Shown here: positions 14,372 through 21,679 of the stretch, piece after piece
Numbering within the stretch: position 1 is the first letter of the stretch
Layout of the letters: every line of letters begins with the position of its first letter
From: an uncultured Oribacterium sp.
GTDB taxonomy: Bacteria; Bacillota; Clostridia; Lachnospirales; Lachnospiraceae
Direction of reading: 5' to 3'
Assembly: GCA_900770445.1 (NCBI GenBank)
Contig: CAAGKO010000022.1
Span: 1-29,607, forward strand
Length of the DNA stretch: 29,607 nt
Made by a program: the position numbers and the translations under genes
The notes under the pieces: generated by a model
Told to the model about the DNA's origin: nothing
Databases searched by the model: none
Seen by the model: the letters and a program-made list of their open reading frames with translations, nothing else

Positions 14372-16910
14372 TTAAGTCTTCTGTCCGAGCAGCTTCGCGA
14401 GCTGCGCTCGCTTCGTGCGGGTATCGCCCTCGATATGAAGCTTCGCGTAGATCTGGTTGACATACTGCTTGACGCTGCCCTCGGAGAGGAAGAGCTGCGC
14501 CGCGATTTCGCGGTTTGAAAGGCGCTCCGCTATCCGCTGCACGATTTCAAACTCGCGCTCGGTCAGCACCTCAAACGCGGCCGGTCGGCGGTCCGCTGCA
14601 CTGCGCGCGATGGCGGCGTCACCCAGCGCGAGCATCTGCTCGATGAGGGGCGTGACGATCTCCCGTGAAAGCATTGGCCTGAGCAGCTGGAAGTTCTCCA
14701 CGAACGGCATCACGAAGCTGTCCGGCTCCGCGTCTGCCAGGGCCCGCGCGAGGAAGGCGTGTGCCTCCTCGGTTTTTCCGAGCTGTTCATACGCGATGGC
14801 GGTCTGGATCCGGATGTGGAGCGCGACGAGGGCGTAGTGCATGGCTTCACATACCGCCAGCAGCTCGCCGCTCCGGGCGATGAGCTTCGCATACGCGCCC
14901 TCGGCGAGGTAGACCTGATTCTCGATCATCTCCATCATCGGCCGCCCCGGTGCCAGCATATTGATGTCGGAGAGCCGGTGCCGCGCGAAAATCTCCGGAA
15001 TCTGCCCGAGCTCGCCCCGCAGAGCATGGTAATAGGCACTGGTGGCGCTCCAGATGTTGATCCAGGATGCATTGTGATGCCGTAACAGCATCGCGTAACG
15101 CTCATCGAAAGAATATCGCTGCTCCACTTCCGTATAGAAACCGAGCCGCCATGCCAGAAAATCACAGCAGAGCGCCATATTGATCTGCCCGTTTTCTTCG
15201 ATCTGCGCATATGCCCGCTCAAGCTCGATATGTGCATCGGTGAATCGTCCCTGACAGAACATCGCCTCTGCCCGCATGATGGTTTCTGCGCCCTGTCCGT
15301 GATGGTTCGTAATTTTGTAGTAGTGAGGCATGCACTCATCCATCTCGGAAAGCTCGCTCTCGAGTTCCCCCGGCGCACGGTAAAACATCATAAGCACCGA
15401 TGGGGAACCGAAGGTCCAGCCACCACTGTTCTGAATGCTGATCGCCGGACGAGACATCTGCATGCTGGCACTTCTATGCAGACGACTCATCGCACGGATG
15501 TCGTTATAGCAGAGGAAGCTCATGATGAGGTCACACTCGCCGAGCAGATTTCCTCTCTCTTCTGCCGGCAGATTCGGCTGCTCTTCGATGGCGGACATGA
15601 GTACTCCTTTTAACTCAAGCATTTTCGGAATCTGCCGCCAGTTAAACATACTGCGCATGAGAACGAGAATCGCAAACGGATGCGATTTCAATGTCTCGGC
15701 CGGGCATCGATCAAGTGCCTCCAGGACATCCGCCGGCTTCAGGGAGGCGAGAAGGATACCTGCATCGCTACGGATCACTCGGAGCAGTGCATCGTAGTCC
15801 TCACTCTTCCGATACGCCGCGATGGCGTGGATGTACTGCTTCCCTTTTTCGTACCAGGCCCCATAGCGCGCCCAGTAGAGCCGCTGCGACGCCTCGCTCA
15901 TCTTATGGAAGCGGCGCTCCGCACACTCCTTCATCATGTGGTGGAAGCGATAGCTCACCCCATCCGGCAGACGCGTGACGAAGGCATTCTGCTCGGTCAG
16001 CATGGCGACGATCTGCGACGCCTCCGCATCGCCCGTGACATAACGCGCCATCTCAACCGTAAATTCATCCGCGAGGCCCATGACCGCGAGAAACGCCTGT
16101 TGCTTCTGCGGCAATGGGTCGATCATCGCCTCCGAGAAGGTCGTGTAGATGTCGGAGTGCCGGCTCGGCAGCACTCCGTGCTCTGAAAACGTCCGAAGAT
16201 TCAGATATACCGCCGAGAACCAGCCCTCACTCGAGTACAGCAGGGTCTCGACCTGCGCATCCGAGAGATCCGTGCCGCAGCGATGCGCATAGATCGCGAG
16301 CTCCGTGTGGTTGAGTCGCAGCTGCTCCGTCCCGATCCGATACACCTTCGCCCCGAGCCGCACGGCTTCCGTCGCCGGCAGGAAACGATCCCGGCTCGCG
16401 ACGATCAGATGCACATTGGGCGGCAGCCGATGCGCCAGCATGCACAGAAAGATCGAGGCCCGCCGATCCGTCAGCAGGTGGAAATCATCGATGAAAATAA
16501 AGCAGGACGTCTCTCCCGCGAGCGCATGGCAGATCATCCACCAGGAGCCCCGCGCCCGCCGCATCGATCGGACAGCTGTAGTCCCGGAGAACATCCAGGC
16601 CGGCGCGCGCGAAGGCGTCCTGCACACTTCTCCATAAAATCGCAAGGTTATCGGAATAAACACTGATGCGGATGATGGTCGGAGACGCCACACGGGCACG
16701 CTCTGACAGATCGGCCTGCGCATTGCGCACAGCCCGGCCAGCCCCCTCTACACGGACGCGCTCCGCCAGATACCAGTTCACCGCCGTCGTCTTCCCATAA
16801 CCCATCGGTGCCACCACCGTCGTCATCGCACAGCGGGAAATCGGCCGCAGACTCTCCTGCAGACGCTCGGAAATGTAAATCGTATTCAGGTTCCACTTCG
16901 GCTTCGGCAT
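14372..16910 (-). pseudogene. MalT/LuxR-type transcriptional regulator, frameshifted
   Basis: Two overlapping frames together make one large ATP-dependent LuxR-family regulator of about 845 residues. The first frame (from 16910, with AGGGAGG upstream) encodes the start and the Walker A loop APMGYGKTT (about residues 34-42) and runs into a stop at 16485. The second frame carries FIFIDDFHLL (Walker B-like), the helical-repeat region and the C-terminal LuxR helix-turn-helix (LTEREFEIVQRIAERLSNRE, then SEGSVKQYVNQIY). The break lies at about 16525-16565; omitting one base there joins VDDL to HALAGE and restores the family reading. It may be a real inactivating mutation, a programmed event or a sequence error. 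Family members respond to an inducer and activate transcription. Intact codon use in both parts favours a recent change. Confidence 0.8.
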
Positions 16911-16960
16911 AGACGCCTCCCTTTCGTTGCTTCGCTCTGTTGATTTTCTCCTGTTAATAT

Positions 16961-16991
16961 ATCATACACTATATTTTGTAGAGGGAATCAA
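16961..16991 (-). promoter_or_regulatory. Possible promoter of the LuxR-type gene
   Basis: On the - strand TTGATT (16986-16991) and TATGAT (16961-16966) could be -35 and -10 elements, but their spacing of 19 bp is longer than ideal. The -10 region lies within an AT-rich inverted repeat (AATATA...TATATT), which could be an operator. Confidence 0.3.
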
Positions 16992-17008
16992 CATGCCACC
17001 CGCTTTCA

Positions 17009-17029
17009 GACGTTCCAGTATGGAATGTC
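17009..17029 (-). other. Hairpin downstream of hipA
   Basis: GACGTTCCA (17009-17017) pairs with TGGAATGTC (17021-17029) around a 3-nt loop, 15 bp after the hipA stop codon. There is no T run, so termination is unproven. Confidence 0.35.
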
Positions 17030-17043
17030 TCAAACAGAAGCTT

Positions 17044-18168
17044 TTACTTCAGATACTCTCCGAGCATCTCCTTCACACACGCTTCGATCTGTTCGATGAT
17101 TTTTTCACAGCGTTCCTTTTTCATCCCCGCCTGAATACCTACCGCGAGCAGTTCCTTCCTGCCCGGATTTCGCCCATTCCCATCCACCGTTGTCGTATGC
17201 TCACCATAATATGTATTACTGTAAGTCAGGTCATAGGCCGGGCTCAGATGCCAGCGATCATTTGCTTCATCGTACAGATATGTGAAGTTTTTCGAGTGGT
17301 CATCCCGGTTGTGAGCATAGACATTGAAACACATACGCCGAAACATATTTTCCAGATCGGACGGATGGTCTCTGGTCAGAATCTTTGTAAGCTTCATCAG
17401 GCTATGGTAATCCAAACTCGGCTGCTCGAAATCCAGCTCCAGCAGCGCAGCGGCGGTCAGCATATGTACTCGTTTCCCGCCTTTCTCTCGATCGAATCGT
17501 CGGATGCCGAAGTATCCCTTGCACTTATCGGATGGAAACAGTCGGGTTTCGCTCATCTCAATTCCGCATTCTCTGGCACAGCAGGAATAATCAAATTCCA
17601 TCTTTCCTGCATCTCTGCCATCTACATGCGCAGGAAATTTAATCATCCACTCTTCCTGATCGATCGTGGTCAGGATTTTCGGTCGAGCACCACCGCTCGT
17701 ACCACCTAAGCAGTAGAGTTCATCCAGTTTATCCGAGTATTCCGTATTCAGGATTTTCGCACATTCTTCTGCCAGCTCATCCAGGTCAACATTCTCGTAA
17801 TTCTGTTCATAGCTTTTTTCCGGATAGTAGGTCAATGCTCCCATTCCGGACTTTCCGACGATGGCCAGACGATCCAGAACCGTCAGTTTATCCGTGTTCT
17901 GCTTATGCGCGCGGAGCAGGCGGTTCAAAAGCAGCTTGCCCCAGTTATCCGGAAGGCTATCAGCGAACACGCCAAACAGTCCGTCGAAATGATCTTTCGA
18001 TGGAATAAAAACCTGTCTTTTCAGAGGGAGTGAGAACGGACTGATGGAAAACCCCTTTTCCAGCCATTCATCACTATATTGAAAGGCTACCTTATAGTCT
18101 GCCGTCATTGCGAGTGTCCCGACGAATCGATCTGCATAGTACGCCCTCAGCGCATTATCTTCTCTCAT
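17044..18168 (-). CDS. hipA: HipA-family serine/threonine kinase toxin
   Basis: HipA-type toxins phosphorylate a cellular target (glutamate-tRNA ligase in Escherichia coli) and cause growth arrest until neutralised. The 374-residue product has a HipA N-terminal part, then GTSGGARPK (156-164), an ATP-binding lysine in MIKFP (Lys177), the catalytic region HNRDDHSKNF (Asp289 and Asn294 at the positions of catalytic Asp and Asn) and AYDL (311-314, metal-binding Asp313). All key residues are present, so it is probably active. It overlaps the upstream HipB-like gene by 14 bp, typical of antitoxin-first operons. The target cannot be read from the sequence. E. coli HipA is longer (about 440 residues), so this is a somewhat compact member. 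Confidence 0.88.
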   Translation of the reverse strand: MREDNALRAYYADRFVGTLAMTADYKVAFQYSDEWLEKGFSISPFSLPLKRQVFIPSKDHFDGLFGVFADSLPDNWGKLLLNRLLRAHKQNTDKLTVLDRLAIVGKSGMGALTYYPEKSYEQNYENVDLDELAEECAKILNTEYSDKLDELYCLGGTSGGARPKILTTIDQEEWMIKFPAHVDGRDAGKMEFDYSCCARECGIEMSETRLFPSDKCKGYFGIRRFDREKGGKRVHMLTAAALLELDFEQPSLDYHSLMKLTKILTRDHPSDLENMFRRMCFNVYAHNRDDHSKNFTYLYDEANDRWHLSPAYDLTYSNTYYGEHTTTVDGNGRNPGRKELLAVGIQAGMKKERCEKIIEQIEACVKEMLGEYLK

Positions 18169-18433
18169 TTATGACCTCCTGAATATCCTTATACGGTGCC
18201 TGCGTGAAAAGATTTCGGAGCTCGTCTGCCAGGTCCAGTGCGATTGCAATCTTCGTGAGCGAAATCAGGGATATCTGACCGGACGTTTCAAATCTCTTGA
18301 TGGAGCCATAGCTCACGCCACTCATCTCCGCAAGTTTTTCCTGCGAAATAGAGCGACGACGCCGAATATTCCGTATTCTCTGCGCCATTTTCTGATCCAG
18401 CTCTTCGGCTGTTTCCCATACAAACTGTTCCAT
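18155..18433 (-). CDS. hipB: HipB-like helix-turn-helix antitoxin
   Basis: This 92-residue protein has an XRE-type helix-turn-helix at about residues 17-73 (IRNIRRRRSISQEKLAEMSG, then SYGSIKRFE). It lies immediately upstream of hipA with overlapping codons. By family analogy it binds and neutralises HipA and represses the shared promoter. The ATG at 18433 has GAGGAG as ribosome site. The leader of about 150 nt contains an AT-rich inverted repeat (ATTAT 18554-18558 and ATAAT 18566-18570) that could be its operator. Confidence 0.85.
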   Translation of the reverse strand: MEQFVWETAEELDQKMAQRIRNIRRRRSISQEKLAEMSGVSYGSIKRFETSGQISLISLTKIAIALDLADELRNLFTQAPYKDIQEVINERR

Positions 18434-18592
18434 GTGCTCCTCACCCGCTTTCTACGCCTCCTTCAAATCATGCAGGAAGCTCCCTGATCGTAGATCATGA
18501 CTGCCAGCTACTAGACACTTCACCATAAACGGCAGCTGACATTCATTCCAGATATTATATTGTCCATAATCGACGTTTTTCGCCATTTATAT

Positions 18593-18621
18593 ATAATATA
18601 CTATCTATTATTATTCTACAA
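18593..18621 (-). promoter_or_regulatory. Likely hipBA promoter
   Basis: On the - strand TTGTAG (18616-18621) and TATTAT (18593-18598) are separated by exactly 17 bp, a good vegetative promoter arrangement. It lies in a strongly AT-rich tract about 160 bp upstream of the antitoxin start codon. Confidence 0.6.
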
Positions 18622-18734
18622 TTAATTTACACGAAATTCAATCTGCTGAACGCTGTACCTGTTACCTGGTTCTCATACGCAGTAACTGTTCAGATCGGGG
18701 CCAGTAACCATACGCATAGGCCGCTGAGGCGCAC

Positions 18735-18765
18735 AAAAAAAGCTGCCCCACCAACGTGAGACAGC
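18735..18765 (-). terminator. Intrinsic terminator after the acidic-tail gene
   Basis: On the - strand GCTGTCTCAC (18756-18765) pairs with GTGGGGCAGC (18742-18751), ten pairs including two G-U, around a 4-nt loop, followed by seven T residues. It ends the transcript of the gene finishing at 18832. Confidence 0.9.
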
Positions 18766-18831
18766 CTCTGTATACAGCCAATGCTGGATCATGATTTCAT
18801 CTTCCGAATCATGCTTGTTCTGACCATCTGA

Positions 18832-19515
18832 TCAGTCGTCAGAATCCTTACCATCTTCTTCGTCTGAATCCTCAACTGTTTCAGAATCCTCGAAATCATC
18901 CTCTGCGTCGTCGAAGTCTTCATCCTCTAACGGTTCGACATCCTCGTCATCGAACTCGTCATCCTCGAAGTCCTCGTCCTCATCCTCCGGATCCATGAAG
19001 ATCGACTCGTAGTAGCCGGCGGTTTCGAAGCCGTCGTCCTCGTGTTCCGCGAGGAACCAGTCCATGAGCTCCGCCATCTCGTCGTGGCGACCGTTGAAGC
19101 GGTCACGCACATAGAACAGCGACAGGAGTTCACCGCTCAGTTCCATCCCCGGGATTTTATTATGGAAGGTCTCAAGCAGCGTCCAGAGCGGTACCTTATC
19201 GTCGTACTGGATGTCCATGATCAGCACATCCATCTTATCCGGGTTGTAGTAACAGTGAATCATATCGCCGACACTGTCCTCGCCGAACAGATCCATGAAC
19301 GCCTGACGAATCGCCTTTGCACTCATATCGTCCGCATCATTCAGGTACTGCCGCGGATCCTCGATCGTTACCCGGTAGTGATCGAACTCCTCGTTCTTCA
19401 GCTCGAGAAACTCCAGCGTATCCGCCAGCGCCGTCTCGACCGTTACATTGTTCTGCTCCGCGTACGAACGCAGAATGTTGATATACTCATCCGGAAATTC
19501 CAGTTTTACACTCAT
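18832..19515 (-). CDS. Unrecognised protein with a long acidic tail
   Basis: This 227-residue soluble protein has a folded-looking N-terminal part (about 1-172) and an Asp/Glu-rich tail of over 50 residues (about 175-227) that is almost free of other residues apart from Phe, Ser, Val and a single Lys. I do not recognise the family. The N-terminus (MSVKLEFPDEYINILRSYAE, followed by NVTVETALADTL) resembles short DNA-binding or antitoxin-like helices, but no clear motif supports this. The tail could be a metal-, protein- or nucleic-acid-mimicking segment. GAGGTG precedes the ATG. It has its own strong terminator; the gene upstream, 91 bp away, is the small Nif11-like protein. Confidence 0.65.
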   Translation of the reverse strand: MSVKLEFPDEYINILRSYAEQNNVTVETALADTLEFLELKNEEFDHYRVTIEDPRQYLNDADDMSAKAIRQAFMDLFGEDSVGDMIHCYYNPDKMDVLIMDIQYDDKVPLWTLLETFHNKIPGMELSGELLSLFYVRDRFNGRHDEMAELMDWFLAEHEDDGFETAGYYESIFMDPEDEDEDFEDDEFDDEDVEPLEDEDFDDAEDDFEDSETVEDSDEEDGKDSDD

Positions 19516-19578
19516 CTCACACCTCTATCTCTTATTTTGCCAATGCCATCGCCCGCAGCCATCGTCACTTCGCGGCAC

Positions 19579-19596
19579 TTTATGGGGTCAGACCCC
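19579..19596. repeat. Dispersed palindrome, copy 8
   Basis: The core GGGGTCAGACCCC is at 19584-19596. The left shoulder TTTAT is kept but the right shoulder is changed to CTCAG. It lies 10 bp from the stop codon of the Nif11-like gene. Confidence 0.75.
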
Positions 19597-19606
19597 CTCA
19601 GTCCTG

Positions 19607-19897
19607 TCAGTTCATATTCCGAAGCTCCGCGAGGAACATATCGTAGTAGTCGTCCTGTCCGTCCAGCTTCGGCGAGTTCTCCCCACCGCCGTTTGTGGAG
19701 CGCTTGATCGCTGCGTAGAACTCTTCTCCGTAGGTAAGGATGTCCATCTCATAGAGCGGATACCCCTCCCGCTGCGCGATCGCGCAGAAAGCCGCCAGCG
19801 GATTCTTCTTCTTTGCGGTCCCGAGCAGCTCCGCCCGAAAACCGCCATCTCTCTTCGCTTTCTGTCGAAGCGCGTCCAGCGCAGTCTCTACATCCAT
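19607..19897 (-). CDS. Nif11-like small protein
   Basis: This 96-residue protein has two helical segments followed by AIAQREGYPLYEMDILTYGEEF, reminiscent of the Nif11-like leader family, in which a helical region ends in A-x-x-x-G-Y/F-x-h-x-x-x-D/E-h. A GGG stretch (STNGGGENSP) follows, like the leader cleavage region of Nif11-type peptide precursors. The segment after it is acidic and has no Cys, so a classic lanthipeptide-type core is not evident. The start MDVETALDAL at 19897 is supported by GGAGGAG eight bases upstream; the GTG 18 bases earlier is part of that ribosome site. It could be a free-standing Nif11-domain protein rather than a natural-product precursor. Confidence 0.5.
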   Translation of the reverse strand: MDVETALDALRQKAKRDGGFRAELLGTAKKKNPLAAFCAIAQREGYPLYEMDILTYGEEFYAAIKRSTNGGGENSPKLDGQDDYYDMFLAELRNMN

Positions 19898-19920
19898 TCG
19901 ACTTATCTCCTCCACCTGAA

Positions 19921-20760
19921 CTAATCACTTTCCATGATCCGTCGTGTCACCACTGCCCCGATCAGCGCGCCGAGCGCCAGGATCGCTGCGCCCAGAAGCA
20001 GCGTCTTCGGGATGCGGCGCTTCACCGGGATCTCGAACTCGCCGCCGGTCTTACTGATCATACCGATCTCGCCGTCCGAGATCAGGTAGGCCTCGCCATA
20101 GAGCACTTCCTTCTTCGTCTTCGTGTCCTTCCGGATATACGCGCCATCCGTGAGACAGTAGAAGGACTCGCCCATGCTGTCCGGGAAGGTGATGTCCTGG
20201 AACAGGCGCTTGCCGTCCAGCACCGCGTCGATCGTCTGATTATAGTGCGGGATGACCTTCGTCTTCGTGAGGCCCAGTCCCTCGAGGAAGCGCTGATAAT
20301 GCGGGTTCACCGCCTCGCCTTCCTCCTCCGGCTGCGCATAGACCACCTCCGCACAGTTCATCGTGCCGGCACTGATGCCGATGACGATGCCCCGGAAGTG
20401 CTGCAGGTGCTCGCGAAGCCTGATCTGGTGAAACCAGGCATTCTCCGTCGGCACATGTCCACCCGCGAGGATCACGACATCGAAGCGGTCGAGGATTTCC
20501 ACCGTCTTCGGCTCCCGACGATCCAGCACGTCGATCGAATCCATAGACAGGCCCGAGCGGTTGAAGCACTCGAGATAGGTCTTCGCCATGGCACTGTTGA
20601 ACTTCGTATCATCCGGCTCGGAGGCGATCAGCACACACCTGCTGTGCGGCTTCCAGTCCCCCTTCAGCCGATCCACGAAATGATTTTTATTACTGAGCAG
20701 CTCCGGCCGCCCCGTCGCCCGGTTGATACCACCCGGCGTCGATGTCATATATAGAATCAT
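19921..20760 (-). CDS. S51-like peptidase with C-terminal membrane anchor
   Basis: This 279-residue protein resembles family S51 (peptidase E/cyanophycinase-like) serine hydrolases: an early LYMTSTPGG strand-loop, LAGGHVPTEN near residue 100 and the nucleophile motif GISAGTMNC (Ser130), with VIPHYNQ later offering a His. Such enzymes cleave Asp-X dipeptides or cyanophycin. The last 30 residues include a membrane helix (about 252-271, TLLLGAAILALGALIGAVV) and basic residues, unlike the soluble peptidase E, so this copy is probably anchored. GGAGGAG precedes the ATG at 20760. It lies just upstream of the Nif11-like gene (23 bp), so the two are probably co-transcribed. The substrate is unknown. 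Confidence 0.7.
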   Translation of the reverse strand: MILYMTSTPGGINRATGRPELLSNKNHFVDRLKGDWKPHSRCVLIASEPDDTKFNSAMAKTYLECFNRSGLSMDSIDVLDRREPKTVEILDRFDVVILAGGHVPTENAWFHQIRLREHLQHFRGIVIGISAGTMNCAEVVYAQPEEEGEAVNPHYQRFLEGLGLTKTKVIPHYNQTIDAVLDGKRLFQDITFPDSMGESFYCLTDGAYIRKDTKTKKEVLYGEAYLISDGEIGMISKTGGEFEIPVKRRIPKTLLLGAAILALGALIGAVVTRRIMESD

Positions 20761-20772
20761 ACGCTCTCCTCC

Positions 20773-20792
20773 ACTTTATGGGGTCAGACCCC
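20773..20792. repeat. Dispersed palindrome, copy 9
   Basis: The core GGGGTCAGACCCC is at 20780-20792 with left shoulder TTTAT and a run of C on the right. It lies between the Pr6Pr-like and S51-like genes. Confidence 0.75.
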
Positions 20793-20805
20793 CCCCTTAC
20801 GAAAT

Positions 20806-21495
20806 TCACTTCCGGATACGTCTATTATAAACCATCTGGACGAGGCGCGCGATGAGAAGATTACCGCCGATAATCGCGAAGATCCAGAACACGGACATAT
20901 ACACCGGCTGCTCGTAGACGTGCAGGAACGGGTACGGGCCGACGTAGAGCTTCGCGATGTTCAGAATCAGCACCGGAATCGCGTAGGCGATCGTCGTCGC
21001 CACCGCGCAGAGCGGTGCCCACGTCGGGAGCTTCTGCCGCGGCTCGGTCTCGAGGCAGAGGAAGCTGTAGAGCGACAGGAGCGGCGCACCGACGTGATTG
21101 ATGAGGTGCGTGCCGTCGAGCAGCATCTCGCGGTAGCCGTCCGTCGGGCCGAGCACGAAGATCACGACGAGGAAGGTCACGAGCAGACAGCAGCTCGTCA
21201 CGTAGCGAAGCACCAGGAGCAGCGTCGGAATCGTCACCTTCTCTTCCCCGCCCTTCCGGTAATTCCGCATCAGAAAGCTCGAGACGAAGCCGTTCGTCTG
21301 GCCCTTGAAGATGATCGGCAGCATCACGAGCGTAAACAGTGCACTCACGATGAGGCAGAGCAGATTCGAATCCTCGGTGTAGTAGATCAGCATACCGAGG
21401 CCGTCCTTCGCGTAGGCGTGGTTCGTGTCGATCATCTCGAGCACCACCAGCACGATATGTAAAAACAGTGCAGTTCTCAGTTTCTTGTTATCCAT
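20806..21495 (-). CDS. Pr6Pr-like multi-spanning membrane protein
   Basis: This 229-residue protein has about six membrane segments. It contains YYTEDSNLL near residue 40 and HLINHVGAPLLSLYSF near residue 130, which correspond to the FTxxSN and HxxxP patterns seen in the Pr6Pr/FAR-17a-AIG1-like group. No biochemical role for the bacterial members is established here. The ATG at 21495 has AAGAGGA upstream. It follows the shorter palindromic element and precedes the S51-like gene on the same strand. Confidence 0.6.
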   Translation of the reverse strand: MDNKKLRTALFLHIVLVVLEMIDTNHAYAKDGLGMLIYYTEDSNLLCLIVSALFTLVMLPIIFKGQTNGFVSSFLMRNYRKGGEEKVTIPTLLLVLRYVTSCCLLVTFLVVIFVLGPTDGYREMLLDGTHLINHVGAPLLSLYSFLCLETEPRQKLPTWAPLCAVATTIAYAIPVLILNIAKLYVGPYPFLHVYEQPVYMSVFWIFAIIGGNLLIARLVQMVYNRRIRK

Positions 21496-21514
21496 AATCC
21501 TCTTTCCTTATAAT

Positions 21515-21631
21515 CGTTCAGTGAAGGGGTCCGGAGTACCGGCAGCGGATGCACCATACTCCGAGCCCGGCTTGCTTTCACACGGTCTCTCCGTATGGCA
21601 TCCGCTGCCGATACCCCAAACCCCAGTCTAA
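21515..21631. mobile_element. Short relative of the nested palindromic element
   Basis: This copy shares with the outer arms of the 14033-14289 element the start GTTCAGT, the words CCGAGCCCGG/TCGAGACCGG, and the identical stretch TTTCACACGGTCTCT followed by CGTATGGC. Its arms pair (ACCGGCAGCGGATGC near 21538 with GCATCCGCTGCCG near 21598). It lacks the inner palindrome of the other copy. It lies upstream of the Pr6Pr-like gene and contains no gene. Confidence 0.7.
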
Positions 21632-21679
21632 ACTGTAATTTTCTGTTTCCAGTCAAATCTTCCGCTGCCGGAACATACA

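Larger units (their letters stand above)
18434..18831 (-). promoter_or_regulatory. AT-rich intergenic region holding the hipBA promoter and an upstream terminator
   Basis: No gene is seen. The interval holds the likely hipBA promoter (18593-18621), a possible HipB operator at 18554-18570, and the terminator of the next gene at 18735-18765. Between 18640 and 18730 the word CAGTAAC and a CATACGCA word each occur twice, giving a weak repeat of unknown meaning. Confidence 0.5.
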
